From: Alisma plantago-aquatica
Taxonomy: Eukaryota; Streptophyta; Magnoliopsida; Alismatales; Alismataceae
Assembly: GCA_963693085.1 (NCBI GenBank)
Contig: OY856409.1
Span: forward strand, 1,618,467,711-1,618,531,710
Length of the DNA: 64,000 bases
Direction: 5' to 3'
Shown: positions 22,141 to 33,180 of the stretch, piece after piece
Layout of the letters: every line of letters begins with the position of its first letter
Position numbering within the stretch: position 1 is the stretch's first letter
The notes under the pieces: model-generated
What the model saw: only the letters and a program-made list of their open reading frames with translations
The model's database searches: none
Told to the model about the DNA's origin: nothing
Program-made: the position numbers and the translations under genes

Positions 22141-22729
22141 ATTAAGTTAACAATAAATGTCGGTTATTTAAAACAACCGACGCTTAAAAAAAGGCGTCGG
22201 TTACCACAAAAAACTGACACCTATGTTCAATGATAGTCATCGGTTTCAACTAGAAAAACCGACGTCTATCTATATATGCCGACAAAAAAAATGTTCTCGA
22301 ATTATGACCATAGTCTTCGATTTTCATAGCAAACCGACGCCAGAGGGGGGTGAAAATTTTTGCGGGATAGCGTGCAAAAATACATCAGCGTCAATTATTG
22401 CAAGAAACCCGACGATAAAAATGGGCTCGATTTCTGTCTCGCGAAAAATCTTTAGTCGTCGATTAAATTGTCAACAACCGACGCCACATGTTAAATTTTG
22501 GAGGTAATATTTTTCACTGGAAAATTCGGATTTGGCGGGTGATTTTAGGCATCAGTTTCTTATTGAGGAACAAATGCTAAATAAAAAGTGATACCCGTGT
22601 CTGGTCGCTCTTCACATATAGATGTCGGTTTTTGTATTCAACCGACGTTGTATGGCTTACGCGTCGGTTTCTTGTATACAACTGATACATCTAAATGTGA
22701 CATTACTATCCATTTCTATAGTAGTGTAT

Positions 22730-23402
22730 AAAATCTATCGCATATGCATCCAAGTGACGGGAAGTAGTTGTTAGATGGATTAAATTAATACAACTATTAT
22801 CGAACATTTACTGACATTGAACAATCTATTTATACACGACTGTGCAAATCTAGAGGCAAAATAGTACTCTACGTTTGTTCTATTGAATGTGTTTCTTCTA
22901 GAAAACAAGATAAAAATATATATAAGAAACAAGAATGCAGAGACTAAATCAGATAGAGCAACTTCTGTTAAAAACTCAATTATTAAACTAGTCGCTTGAA
23001 CTCAATGTCCAGGAACTGGACTTCAATTCTAGAAAAATAACTTCCTTAAAAACTCTAGTTACAACAAACCAATAGGAGCCACAATATAAAAAATTATTGA
23101 TTAATGATTGCAACACACTCAGTCACTAGGTTGTGATTTTGTTTTAAATATCACATTCTACTAGTCCATCTCTTACCGATGTGTGTATAGAAATTAATTA
23201 ATCAGAACGTGCTAATGTTAGAAAACAAAGGTTTTGTTCTCATATTCACTTCAACGTATTTCTTTTTCGTATTTGGAAACTTCCAAACCAACTAAAAAGT
23301 ATATTTTAATTGCTATTCTTGTCACGTGTTTGCTTTTTTAAACAATGATGTTGCAACGATACTAATGATTTTTTTAAAATTACACAATAACTCATCACTA
23401 AT
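22730..23402 (+). other. hAT leader fragment between CACTA and gypsy element
   Basis: About 670 bases of AT-rich, non-coding hAT sequence, with no conserved feature. The last five bases, CTAAT, are the gypsy target site. Confidence 0.5.
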
Positions 23403-24239
23403 TGATACTAACCGTTCGAAGAAAACATGATTTACTTAAAAAAAAGCATTCATTAGCAGCGGATTACTGAAAATCACTAAAAATTAAAATGATTTACAAA
23501 GAGATCCAAACACAGGGAAAACTCTTTGAACAAGAACCAATGTATTTTATTTACATCCTGGTTCATAAGTACATATCCTGTACCATTCCTTCTCGAGGGT
23601 TACAAACATCAACTGCTCTGTTAAAACTATATATAGGTAGCATAAAAACCTCAAGGCATTAAGACAAAATCTCATATTGATTCATTAAAGTTCAAACTAC
23701 TAACTCTGAGGACCTGAGAGTACAGAGATGACACATAAGACTTTTATTTACAAGACACGACAAATAGTACACTCAACCTGAGCTGTCATTGTTGTCCTTA
23801 CTGATTCTGATGTTCTTCCTCGGCAAGATATTCTCAAACTCCTCCGTGCTCTTCTGCCTAAAAAATGTTTAATTCCACAGGGGTGAGACAGTTGAAAATT
23901 GCCCCAGCGAGAGATATAACTCTCCGCCAAAAACATTATTATTGCAGTTTAATAATATAAAACTGAGAAGAGGATAAGCATTTTAGATCATTATCATCTT
24001 TTAAAGTATTTCAAATGTCTATGATAGAATAGTAAATCATCTATTCTCTTTATAAGGAATAGGAAGAACATGTATATCATTTATCTATCATATCATTTCA
24101 ACATCTCAAGCTTTTCCTTATTATCCTAATATGTCACCCATGATTTATTCTTTTTTCCATCTGTTGGCCTTACCCAATCTACTAAACAGATATTGAATTA
24201 TACCAGACATAAGAGTACACATCATCATATTCTATCTAG

Positions 24240-25010
24240 GCATTGGACTATGCCAATCCTTTAGTTATAGGCTTCATACCTTTGCCAGGTATTGGACCAT
24301 GTCAATCCTGATTTCACAGCCAGGCATTGGACTCTACCAATCCTGATTACACAACCAGGCATTGGACTCTAACCAATCCTGATTACACAACCAGGCATTG
24401 GACTTTAACCAATCCTGATTACATAGCCAGGCATTGGACTCTAACCAATCCTAATTACAGGCTTCATGCCTCTGCCATGTATTGGACTTTAACCAATCCT
24501 GATTACATGCTTCATGCCTCTGCCAGGTATTGGACTTTAACCAATCCTGATTACATAGCCAGTCATTGGACTCTAACCAATCCTGATTACACATCCAAGC
24601 ATTGGACTCTAACCAATCCTGATTACACAGCCAAGCATTGGACTCTAACCAGTCCTGATTACACAGCCAGGCATTGGACTCTAACCAATCATGATTATAG
24701 GCTTCATGCCTCTACCAGGTATTGGACTTTAACCAATCTTGATTACAGGCTTCATGCCACTGCCATGTATTGGACTTTAACCAATCCTGATTACATAGCC
24801 AAGCATTGGACTCTAACCAATCCTGATTACATAGCCAGGCATTGGACTCTAACCAATCCTAATTACACAGCCAGGCATTGGACTATAACCAATCATGATT
24901 ACAGGCTTCATGCCTCTAATATGTATTGGACTTTAACCAATCCTGATTACAGGCTTCATGCCTCTACCAGGTATTGGACTTTAACCAATCCTGATTACAA
25001 GCATTAAACT
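24240..25010. repeat. 36/48-base minisatellite in the left LTR
   Basis: Units begin CATTGGACTCTAACCAATCC and then TGATTACACAGCCAGG (36 bases). A longer version inserts a 12-base block around GGCTTCATGCCTCT (48 bases). About twenty units are present. Unit lengths divisible by three keep a plus-strand frame open with the period TNPDYTARHWTL. The match in the right LTR is at 32395-33180. Confidence 0.9.
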
Positions 25011-25779
25011 TTGGCCATGTCATCATACTTAATCACATTCTTTATGTAATACAAGTATTCCTCTCTTCCCCTTTCAGCATATTCAAAAACATGTATGATC
25101 ATGATTTCATTATTATTATTCTTATATCCTTTTGTTATTATTATCAAATTACTGAGTTTCCATTTCTTGGTTTATTATGAACATTATCATCTCTTACAAG
25201 AGACCTTTATAATCATCTTGGTACCTCTTACTAGGTAACAACTTACTCATATGGCTCACAAGGCCCATTAAAACATCTTGTTACCTCTCACTAGGTAACA
25301 ACTTACTCATGGCTCACAAGGTCCATTAAAACATCTTGTTACCTCTCACTAGGTAACAACTTACTCATATGGCTCTCAAGGCCCATTAAAACATCTTGAA
25401 TGTAACAATTAGGATAACACTCTTCATATTTTATTTATCCAAGTATGTTGGATTTGAGATGCATCAAGGGGTATCACTCTTAAAGAGTTGGATGTGATAT
25501 CTATGAGGTCTTGAAGTATTACTTCTCTCATCACTTTTAACTTTACTTAAGTTTATCAACTTATATTGTATTAAGGTATTTTCCCATCTTAATACATTTA
25601 TCCATTAACCTATCACCTTTATCATAAAGTGCATAGGTCATAGAACACATGTAAGAATTGTCCGCCTATCTTCAATGATATGGACTCATCTCAGATTAAA
25701 GCATTGCTTGCTATAAGGTTTCCTATAATCAACCACTTTAGGTATATCCCTCATCCGAATATTAGCCACTATTCCATTA

Positions 25780-26345
25780 TTAGGATTTGGGTTTCACGTA
25801 CCATTACCCTTCATTAGGGTTAGGGTTTATCATGGCATTATCCAAAATTAGGGTTTAAGCTTCTTATTCTATATCACATAGGAATTATCATTCCCTTACC
25901 CAAAATTAAGGGTAGGGTTTCTCATTTCATTACTGAGATTTGTGGTTTCATATATCACAATCTACAGTTAGGATTTCACATACCTTCATCCCACAGCCGT
26001 ACTGACCAGCACGGTCGTGCTGCCCCTAGGCAACACCCTGTATTAGGGTTTCTTATAACATCACCCTATATTAGGGTTCTTATATCTTTCCCCCAAATTA
26101 GGGTCTCACGTACCTTTACCAAAAATTAGGGTTTCATGAAACATCCCCTTGAATTAGGGATTTTCATTATGTTAACTTGGATTAGGATTCCTCATGTCCT
26201 TACCCTAGATTAGGGTTACTCCATTACCCTAGATTAGGGTTAAGGTTTAGTATTCACATCAATTAGAATTTCTCATATCCCAATTCATCTCAATAAAAAT
26301 TTCCCCATCAATTAGGGTTTTCCCATCAATTAGGGTTTTCCTGTC
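25780..26345 (-). repeat. Telobox-like AAACCCTAA array in the left LTR
   Basis: TTAGGGTTT or close variants occur at about 25815, 25846, 26041, 26100, 26126, 26210, 26236, 26315 and 26331 at irregular spacing; in element sense these read AAACCCTAA. That is the plant telobox, a promoter motif in many plant genes. It is not a telomere because the repeats are not head to tail. Matching clusters are at 33950-34570 and 48070-48440. Confidence 0.75.
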
Positions 26346-26679
26346 AATTAGGTTAGTTCAACCCTTCATTAGAGTACATACACCTATGATTATCATAGTG
26401 TACTTATTTTCATTCATAAGCATAAAAGGATGAGCACTCTAATTACATTAATTATTTAAGTACCCTAAAGATACTTCCATTGTAATCAACATTAGTATAC
26501 TTTTCAACCACTCATGGGGTTATTGGTCTATTCATAATTTGAACTAATTGTACCTTTAAATGGTTTTGATGAAATAGACCTCAATTGGTTTTGATCAATC
26601 AAACCTTCAATTAGTTTCAGACCATCTAATTCTTCATTGGGTTTAGGACCAATTTGGACCTCCATTCGGTTTTGATCAT

Positions 26680-27435
26680 GACCTTTAAACGGTCTTGGGG
26701 TCACACCCTCAAACGGTCTCTGGGTTAGACCTTCAAATGGTCTTGGCCCTTAGTCCCTCAAATAGTCTTGAAACTGTTTCCTTTCAAATGGTCAACTATC
26801 TCAAACAGTCAACGATCGTAAACGGTTTTGATTGTATTGAACCTCTTAAACGATCTTGATCAAATGGACCCCAAACGGTCTTGATCCAATTGAACCCCAA
26901 ACGGTCTGAGACTGTTTGATCCCTAACGGTCTCAAGACCGTTTGGACTCAAACGGTCTCAAGACCTTTTGGTCCAAAACATCTTGAAACCGAGAGGATCA
27001 ACTAGGGTTCCATTCACTCAAATCAATTAGGGATTTACTTCATTGAATTCATCATCAATTGAACTATTAATTATTCATCAGTTGGTAACCATTGGATCTT
27101 CAACCATCCAATCATACTCAACGATAGACCTCCAAACGGTCTTGAGACCATTTGGTTGACCTCCAAACAGTTTTGAGACCGTTTGGGTCCATCAACCCTT
27201 AAATTGGTTCAATTCACTTAAGGATTCAACACTCAACCCTATTAGGGTTTGCAATAGATGGATCATTCATAATTGGAGCCATTAAGATCAAATCAATTGT
27301 AACCAAATGAATCAACCTTCTACTATATCATCACTTGTCCTCCAAATGGTCTGGGACCGTTTGATCCCAAATGGTCTTGAGACTGTTTGGTCTCAAACGA
27401 TCTTGAGACCGTTTGGTCTCAAGTCCTTTGAAACC
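26680..27435. repeat. Array of AAACGGTCT/AGACCGTTT palindromes in the left LTR
   Basis: At least a dozen AAACGGTCT or AGACCGTTT half-sites occur, several joined as near-perfect palindromes with two central bases. The clearest full example in the family is AAACGGTCTCAAGACCGTTT at 35157-35176 in the right LTR. Degenerate half-sites (AAATGG, AACGAT) lie between. A similar cluster is at 34915-35620, and sparser ones at 48930-49800 and 53860-53945 in the related LTR. Confidence 0.85.
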
Positions 27436-28831
27436 ATTTGCTTTAGATATTATTGAGATGTGTGCTTAGGATAATGTCATCATCATCAAGCTACTAACCT
27501 TCATAATTTGTTGTAATTCTCATAGTAGTACCATTGATTTGATAAAATGAATTTCAATAAGAACAAAATGATCAATAATTGATGAAGAATTGAATGCAAT
27601 AATAATATTAAGGGTTTAAGTTATAAAATTCGCCTTCAAAGAATGCTTCAAAGATCCAACTCCACATCTTTAATGGTGGAAGAATCTTTCTTAACTATCC
27701 CAAGCTCGTGCTCAACTCTTTGAGTGAAAAGGATTGTCTAGGATTGAAGATTGCATGGAGAAAAGAAGAAATCAAGCATTGATTTTCAATTTCCACCATG
27801 AAATCAAGGTGAAAGGAGATCATGGAGCTTACCTATAGGTTGGGGGTCGTCCTCCTGTTGCTCCAAAGCTCCCTTGGTCGTTTTTCAAACAAATGGTGAA
27901 AGAAAATCTGAAAAAGAGTCCTTGGTTGAGTGGGAAATGAAGTGTATATAAGGATTTTCAAAGAGAGAGAAAGCTGAAAAGCAATCCTTCAACTCCCCAA
28001 ATTGGTGCCACTTAACCCCCTATACTCCTTGCATGCGAAGGCATCCTCCTTTTGCTTTAATTCTTCTTCATTATCCACAAATAAAGGAAAAACAATTAAG
28101 CACCTTAATTCATATAATACTAATATCCCATTTTTAGTGGATATTACTTTTAGTTAACTAATGTGAGTGGGCTCTCCACTCACTTAGATATTTTTGTGGC
28201 CTTTGCAAGGCATAAGGACGTCCACACTTATCTAATTTCAACCATATCATTTTTGGTTGAAGGGCACTTCAATTAACATATTATTTTTGCATTAATTTGA
28301 AGTAAAGTTCCATTTATGCTTAAATCTTAATTATTTTAATATCAAGATTCTCTCTCTTCCAAAATGATTCAAATGAGGCGCCCCTCTCAAATTATTTTCT
28401 CTACATGATTCCAAGAAACATGAGGGACCATCTAGAAGTGGTATTTTGCATATTGAACCCTGGGTTTTAGGTAAATTGCACATTACACCAAAATTAGGTT
28501 TTAATGCACAAACATTACTTAACAAGCTCTGTCTTAGTACTCAGGCTACCACAAGCCATACCACAACATCATTCTCATTCTTATGATGCTTCAACATTTG
28601 AGGAACATTTTATCATATATAATTTGCAAGTTAACCCCTCAAATTGGATAAATTGCACTTTAGTCCAAAATAAGCAAACATTGCTTCAACATTATTCAAA
28701 AAGGATTAAAATTGAAACATAAGTTCCTATTGAGCCTTAATTACTTTTAAAAAAATCAAATCGACAATCCAATTAACTTGCTTAAGCAAAACTCCCAGGG
28801 TTAAGGCATAACCCAGGTCAGGGATATTACA

Positions 28832-30400
28832 ATTATAAACCCCTAACAATGATTTCGTCCCTAAAATCCCAGATAAAGGGAAGCAAATATTATTCATTTA
28901 TCATCTCATCAAGTCTTTGCATAACATCTCAATGTCATGAAGATACCATTGAACTTTGATCGATACAAAGTTCTTCCACACAACTTATTATAGAAGATAT
29001 GACATGTTGTGCCATCTAACCGGCTGACACAACACTAGGCTTTGTTACTACTTGTACTGACTATCTCATTAGTTGTACATTCTCTTATCATAAGCGAAGG
29101 TTATTTGTCAATTTTATGAATTTATCTTAAAGGTATCTTTAGATGTTGTGTATAAGTTGCTTTTATAGATTTAGATGGCGGTTATTTGTCAAATTAATTT
29201 GATAAGCTTTTCTCACAATAATTTTACAATTATTCCTTCAAATAGTCATCCTCATCAATGTTATGTTTATGCAAGGCATAAACCCCTAACATATGATGTG
29301 CATGCTACATTAGGTATCTAAACTTATTTCATAGTTAATCATTCCAGGAAATCAACATAAAATAATATGATATTTTTCATATATCAGAATCTCTTACTTT
29401 GGTATCTATCATATGTGTTGAAAACACATCACATCCTCATCTTCCTTTCATCGTGAGACATTACTTATTATATTTATCTTTATCTTGAAACCCAAGTTCA
29501 AGACAAACTGATACTTTTCTAAGTATCCATCAAAAGAACACTTTAATTTATGTACATCAAGTGTCATAAGACCCACTTGATTGCCATGTCCCTAGACAGG
29601 AAAGAGCATAAGAAAACACATTCTTCTTATCACCCCGTCATCACCCAGGGTTGTTTATTAAAGAGAAGAGATTATCAATTACATGAACCTTCGAGTTGTT
29701 CATGAGTCAATCATTCTTGTCTCATCCTGGTTCCTTTCCATCTGCATAAGAGATTATAAGGATAATTACATGTCACCACATCATAGTATTATCGTCATTA
29801 TGATTACTAGATCTAGGTATTCAAACCTTTGGTTCATCACTGATTATTGTTACCTCCCATCAGGTAACTGTTACCTCTAGGTCTAAGGACCAGGGTATAC
29901 GTTATACTAAACATCTTCTTTTGTTTATAAGTTGATTTATAATTAAATCAAATTCCTCCATATATCAGTTAGAATGTGGTATAAATATCCATGCCACATC
30001 TCCGACTTCATTAGGCTCTTTTTAGATTGTTTCTGAATGATTACTTGATCAGGGTAATCAGAAAGATAACAATCGAGGTATGTCATACTTATCTTGCCTT
30101 CAATAAATGAATACCTGTCCAGGGTATTCAAGAATTGAAATTAGGTAGTTTTCATTTATTTTATTTTATGTTTTTATCTCTTTAAATATCTCAGATTTCC
30201 TCTGAGTTCCTTTTATCTGTCTTCCCTTCCTTAATGAAGAGAGAGAAATTTTAACATTTTAAAAAGAATATTGAACTGAATACATATTTCCATTCTTTTT
30301 ATCTTTTCTCCTTGTCCTTAAAGGACTGACTGAAGAAAGCTTATTAATAACTACCTTACTCATAATCAGTAGGCAAAAAGAAGAAAAAGGAAAGGTAATT
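28832..30400 (-). other. Interior of the gag-only element without pol
   Basis: No reverse transcriptase, RNase H or integrase motif is found in any frame. At about 29553-29622 the sequence aligns with the protease-region DNA at 58001-58070 (shared CAAGTG, ATAAG, CCACTTGA, GAAAGA blocks), a scrap of pol. Around 29800-29900 it resembles LTR sequence at 47745-47845 (shared GGTATTCAAACC, TCATCA, AGGTAA blocks). So pol seems to have been replaced by decayed and LTR-like DNA. Confidence 0.5.
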
Positions 30401-30477
30401 CAGAATGAAAATTTTATCCGACATGTTACCTTTACGGGTTATCTATTGTCTTGTCTGTTGGGTCACCTCATTACTTT

Positions 30478-31431
30478 CTACTTGGATTTCCACCTCAGAT
30501 GTCCTTTCTGTCCACATCTATAGCAAGCTCGGAGCCTTTTTGGTGATTGTTGCATTGGTGCACTATATTGTGGTTGAGTCGGTACTACTAAAATCTTTGA
30601 TTGTTTAGTACCACTAATCCACTGTTCCCATGACTGTGTAGACTTCCTTTTAAGGTCTATCTCATGTTTCTTTGTCGTAGACCTTTCTATCCTCCTAATT
30701 GATTCCACAAATGTAGTGAACCTTTCTCTACTTTCTAATGCAGATGTCGGGATGGACATCTCAACATTCAATCCCTTCTCAAAACGTCGGATCTTTTCCT
30801 CCTCAGTAGCAGCCATTTGAGGACAAAATCACAAAAGTTCCATAAACTTAACCTCATATTCATTTATCGACATGGCTCCCTGTCGAATCTTCTCAAACTG
30901 TGAGATCTTTTCATCTAAGTATGTCTTTGGAAAATACTTATTGATGAATTCTCAACGAAATTCCTCCCAATCAACCTCTTCATCATTCCTTTTTATTTCT
31001 TCTATAGCCCACCAATGTCCAGCACTACCCTTCAAAAGGTACACAACATGTTTGACCTTGTCGACATCTAGAATACGAAGGATCTTAGAAGCCTTTTCTA
31101 ACTCACTGAGCCAGAGATCAGCATCTGCTGGGTCAGATGTCTCAATATATTCTATGGCTCCTACACGACATAGTCGTTCAAAAGTCTTACCAGACCCATA
31201 TCCCTCATTGGGAACTGGTGCCCTAGGTGCCAGTGTTGGCATTCGGTCTGTTATATGCATCACTGTAGTCATGATTTGCCCAAAAAGAGTATGAAAATCT
31301 GGGTTTCTCATTATGACTTCATCAACATGGGGATTCTCAGGCACTATTTCTTCTCTTGCCTGGTCCTTGGCACCTTTTATTGGTGCAACAACATTGCTCT
31401 CAGCAACGTGTCCCTCATGTCCTCCAGACAT
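30478..31431 (-). pseudogene. Gypsy gag, interrupted by stops
   Basis: The start is the ATG at 31431 (MSGGHEGHVAES). The capsid part has SDPADADLWLSELEKASKIL, VVYLLKGSAGHWWAIEE and EVDWEEFR, the Retrotrans_gag pattern with its conserved tryptophans. A TGA breaks FRREF near 30951, and a second TGA at 30829-30831 breaks ELL.FCPQM. The frame then resumes with EEEKIRRFEKGLNVEMSIPT and ends in the CCHC knuckle CYRCGQKGHLRWK, whose final Cys is lost. It would form the virus-like particle core. Both stops fit CGA to TGA decay. Its counterpart is at 44755-46100. Confidence 0.9.
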
Positions 31432-31548
31432 CTTTGTGTTATATATCTTCTTCTGCATAAGCAGAATGCACTATAAGATACACTAGGGTACACTTAGAAC
31501 AGACTTGACATCTTAGTCCTATGTCTCTATAATCTCAGTGAACCTAGA

Positions 31549-31560
31549 GCTCTGATACCA
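31549..31560 (-). other. Primer-binding site of the gag-only gypsy element
   Basis: The minus strand reads TGGTATCAGAGC, complementary to the 3' end of initiator tRNA-Met. It stands six bases from the right LTR (31567) and fixes minus orientation. Confidence 0.92.
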
Positions 31561-32394
31561 CTAAATTTATACGAACCGTTCAAAGAAAACATGATTTACT
31601 TAAATAGAACCGTTCTTTAGCAGTGGATTACTGAAAATGACTAAAAATTAAAACCATTTACAAAGAGATCCAAACACAGGGAAAACTCTTTGAACAAGAA
31701 CCAATGTATTTTATTTACATCCTGGTTCATAAGTACATATCTTGTACCATCCCTTCTTGAGGGTTACAGACATCAACTGCTCGGTTAAAACTATATACAG
31801 GCAGCATAAAAACCTCAAGGCATTAAGTCAAAATCTCATATTGATTCATTAAAGTTCAAACTACTAACTCCGAGGACCTGAGAGTACAGAGACGACACAT
31901 AGGACTACTATCTACAAGACACGACAGACAGTACATTCAATCTGAGCTGTCACGTCCTTGTTGTTGTTGATGTCCTTCCTCTGCAAGATGTTCTCAAAAT
32001 CCTCTGTGCTCGCCTACCTAAAAAAATGTTGAATCCCACAGGGGTGAGACAATTGAAAATTGCCCCAGTGAGAGATATAACTCTCCGCCAAAAACATTAT
32101 TATTACAGTTTTATAATATAAAACTGAGCAGAGGATAAGCAGTTTAGATCATTCTCATCTTTTAAAGTATTGCAACTATTTATGATAGAATAGTAAATCA
32201 TATATTATCTTTATAAGGAATAGGAAAAACATGTATATCATTTATCTATCATATCATTTCAACATCTCAAGCTTTTCTTTATTATCTTGATATGTCACCC
32301 ATGATTTATTCTTGTTTCCATCTGTTGGCCTAATCCAATCTTCTAAATAGATATTGAATTATACCAGACATAAGAGTATACATCATCATATTCT

Positions 32395-33180
32395 ATCTAG
32401 GCATTGGACTATGCCAATCCTTTGGTTATAGGATTCATACCTTTTCCAGGTATTGGACCATGCCAATCCTGATTTCACAGCCAGGCATTGGACTCTACCA
32501 ATCCTGATTACACAGTCAAGTATTGGAATCTAACCAATCCTAATTACACAGCCAGGCATTGGAATTTAACCAATCCTGATTACACAGCCATGCATTGGAC
32601 TCTAACCAATCCTGATTACAGGCTTCATGCCTCTGCCAGGTATTGGACTTTAACCAATCCTGATTACAGGCTTCATTCCTCTGCCAGGTATTAGACTTTA
32701 ACTAATCCGGATTACACAGCCAGGCATTGGACTCTAACCAATCCTGATTACACAGCTAGACATTTGACTCTAACCAATCCTGATTACACAGCCAGACATT
32801 GGACACTAACCAATCCTAATTACACAGTCATGCATTGGACTCTAACCAATCCTGATTATAGGCATCATGCCTTTGCCAGTTATTGGACTTTAACCAATCC
32901 TGATTACAGGCTTCATGCCTCTACCAGGTATTGGACTTTAACCAATCCTAATTACACAGCCAGACATTGGACTCTAACCAATCTAGATTACACAGCCAGA
33001 CATTGGACTCTAACCAATCCTGATTACACAGCCAAGCATTAGACTCTAACCAATCCTGATTACAAGCTTCATGCCTCTGCCATGTATTGGACTTTAACTA
33101 ATCTTGATTACAGGCTTCATGCCTCTGCTAGGCATTAGACTTTAATCAATCCTGATTACAAGCATTAAACTTTGGCCATT
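32395..33180. repeat. 36/48-base minisatellite in the right LTR
   Basis: Same unit family as 24240-25010, with a different order and number of 36- and 48-base units. The array has therefore rearranged since the two LTRs were identical at insertion. Plus-strand frames of 68 and 92 residues here are repeat translations, not genes. Confidence 0.88.

Larger units (their letters stand above)
15616..22726 (-). mobile_element. CACTA (En/Spm-type) transposon, transposase core missing
   Basis: The left end is CACTACTACAGAAAAGG (15616-15632). The right end, read inward, is CACTACTATAGAAATGG (22710-22726), with 15 of 17 positions identical. TAT flanks both sides (15613-15615 and 22727-22729), giving the 3-base duplication of the superfamily. 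Subterminal regions (15640-16150 and 22140-22690) hold many copies of GTCGGTT and its complement, the usual transposase-binding repeats. Minus-strand coding remnants, right to left, are a DUF4216-like part, a Transposase_24-like part and an Ulp1 protease part. I find no Transposase_21 (TNP2) catalytic domain, so the copy is non-autonomous. Confidence 0.93.
23403..28831 (-). repeat. 3' LTR (left copy) of the gag-only gypsy element
   Basis: Read in element sense (right to left) it holds the A/T-rich U3 start, palindromic AAACGGTCT arrays (about 27430-26690), telobox-like AAACCCTAA arrays (26340-25780), a triplicated 60-base block (25200-25400), a 36/48-base minisatellite (25010-24240) and the R/U5 end. 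No real gene is present: the 226-residue plus-strand frame at 24327-25007 is only the translation of the minisatellite. Confidence 0.93.

Noticed and set aside
21829..22145. GC-rich frame (70-86 residues) as a captured host exon
   Set aside because: It has AGCAGCGG-type bias, is open on both strands, and has no domain. It fits the leader of the CACTA element.
24327..25007. A 226-residue plus-strand frame with a 12/16-residue period
   Set aside because: It is the translation of the LTR minisatellite, antisense to the element, and has no domain. Unit lengths of 36 and 48 explain the open frame.
24240..25010. Regular 36-base repeats resembling a CRISPR array
   Set aside because: The repeats are contiguous without unique spacers, the genome is a plant, and the same array is in the partner LTR.
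25780..26345. Interstitial telomere
   Set aside because: TTAGGG motifs are irregularly spaced and embedded in LTR sequence that recurs elsewhere.
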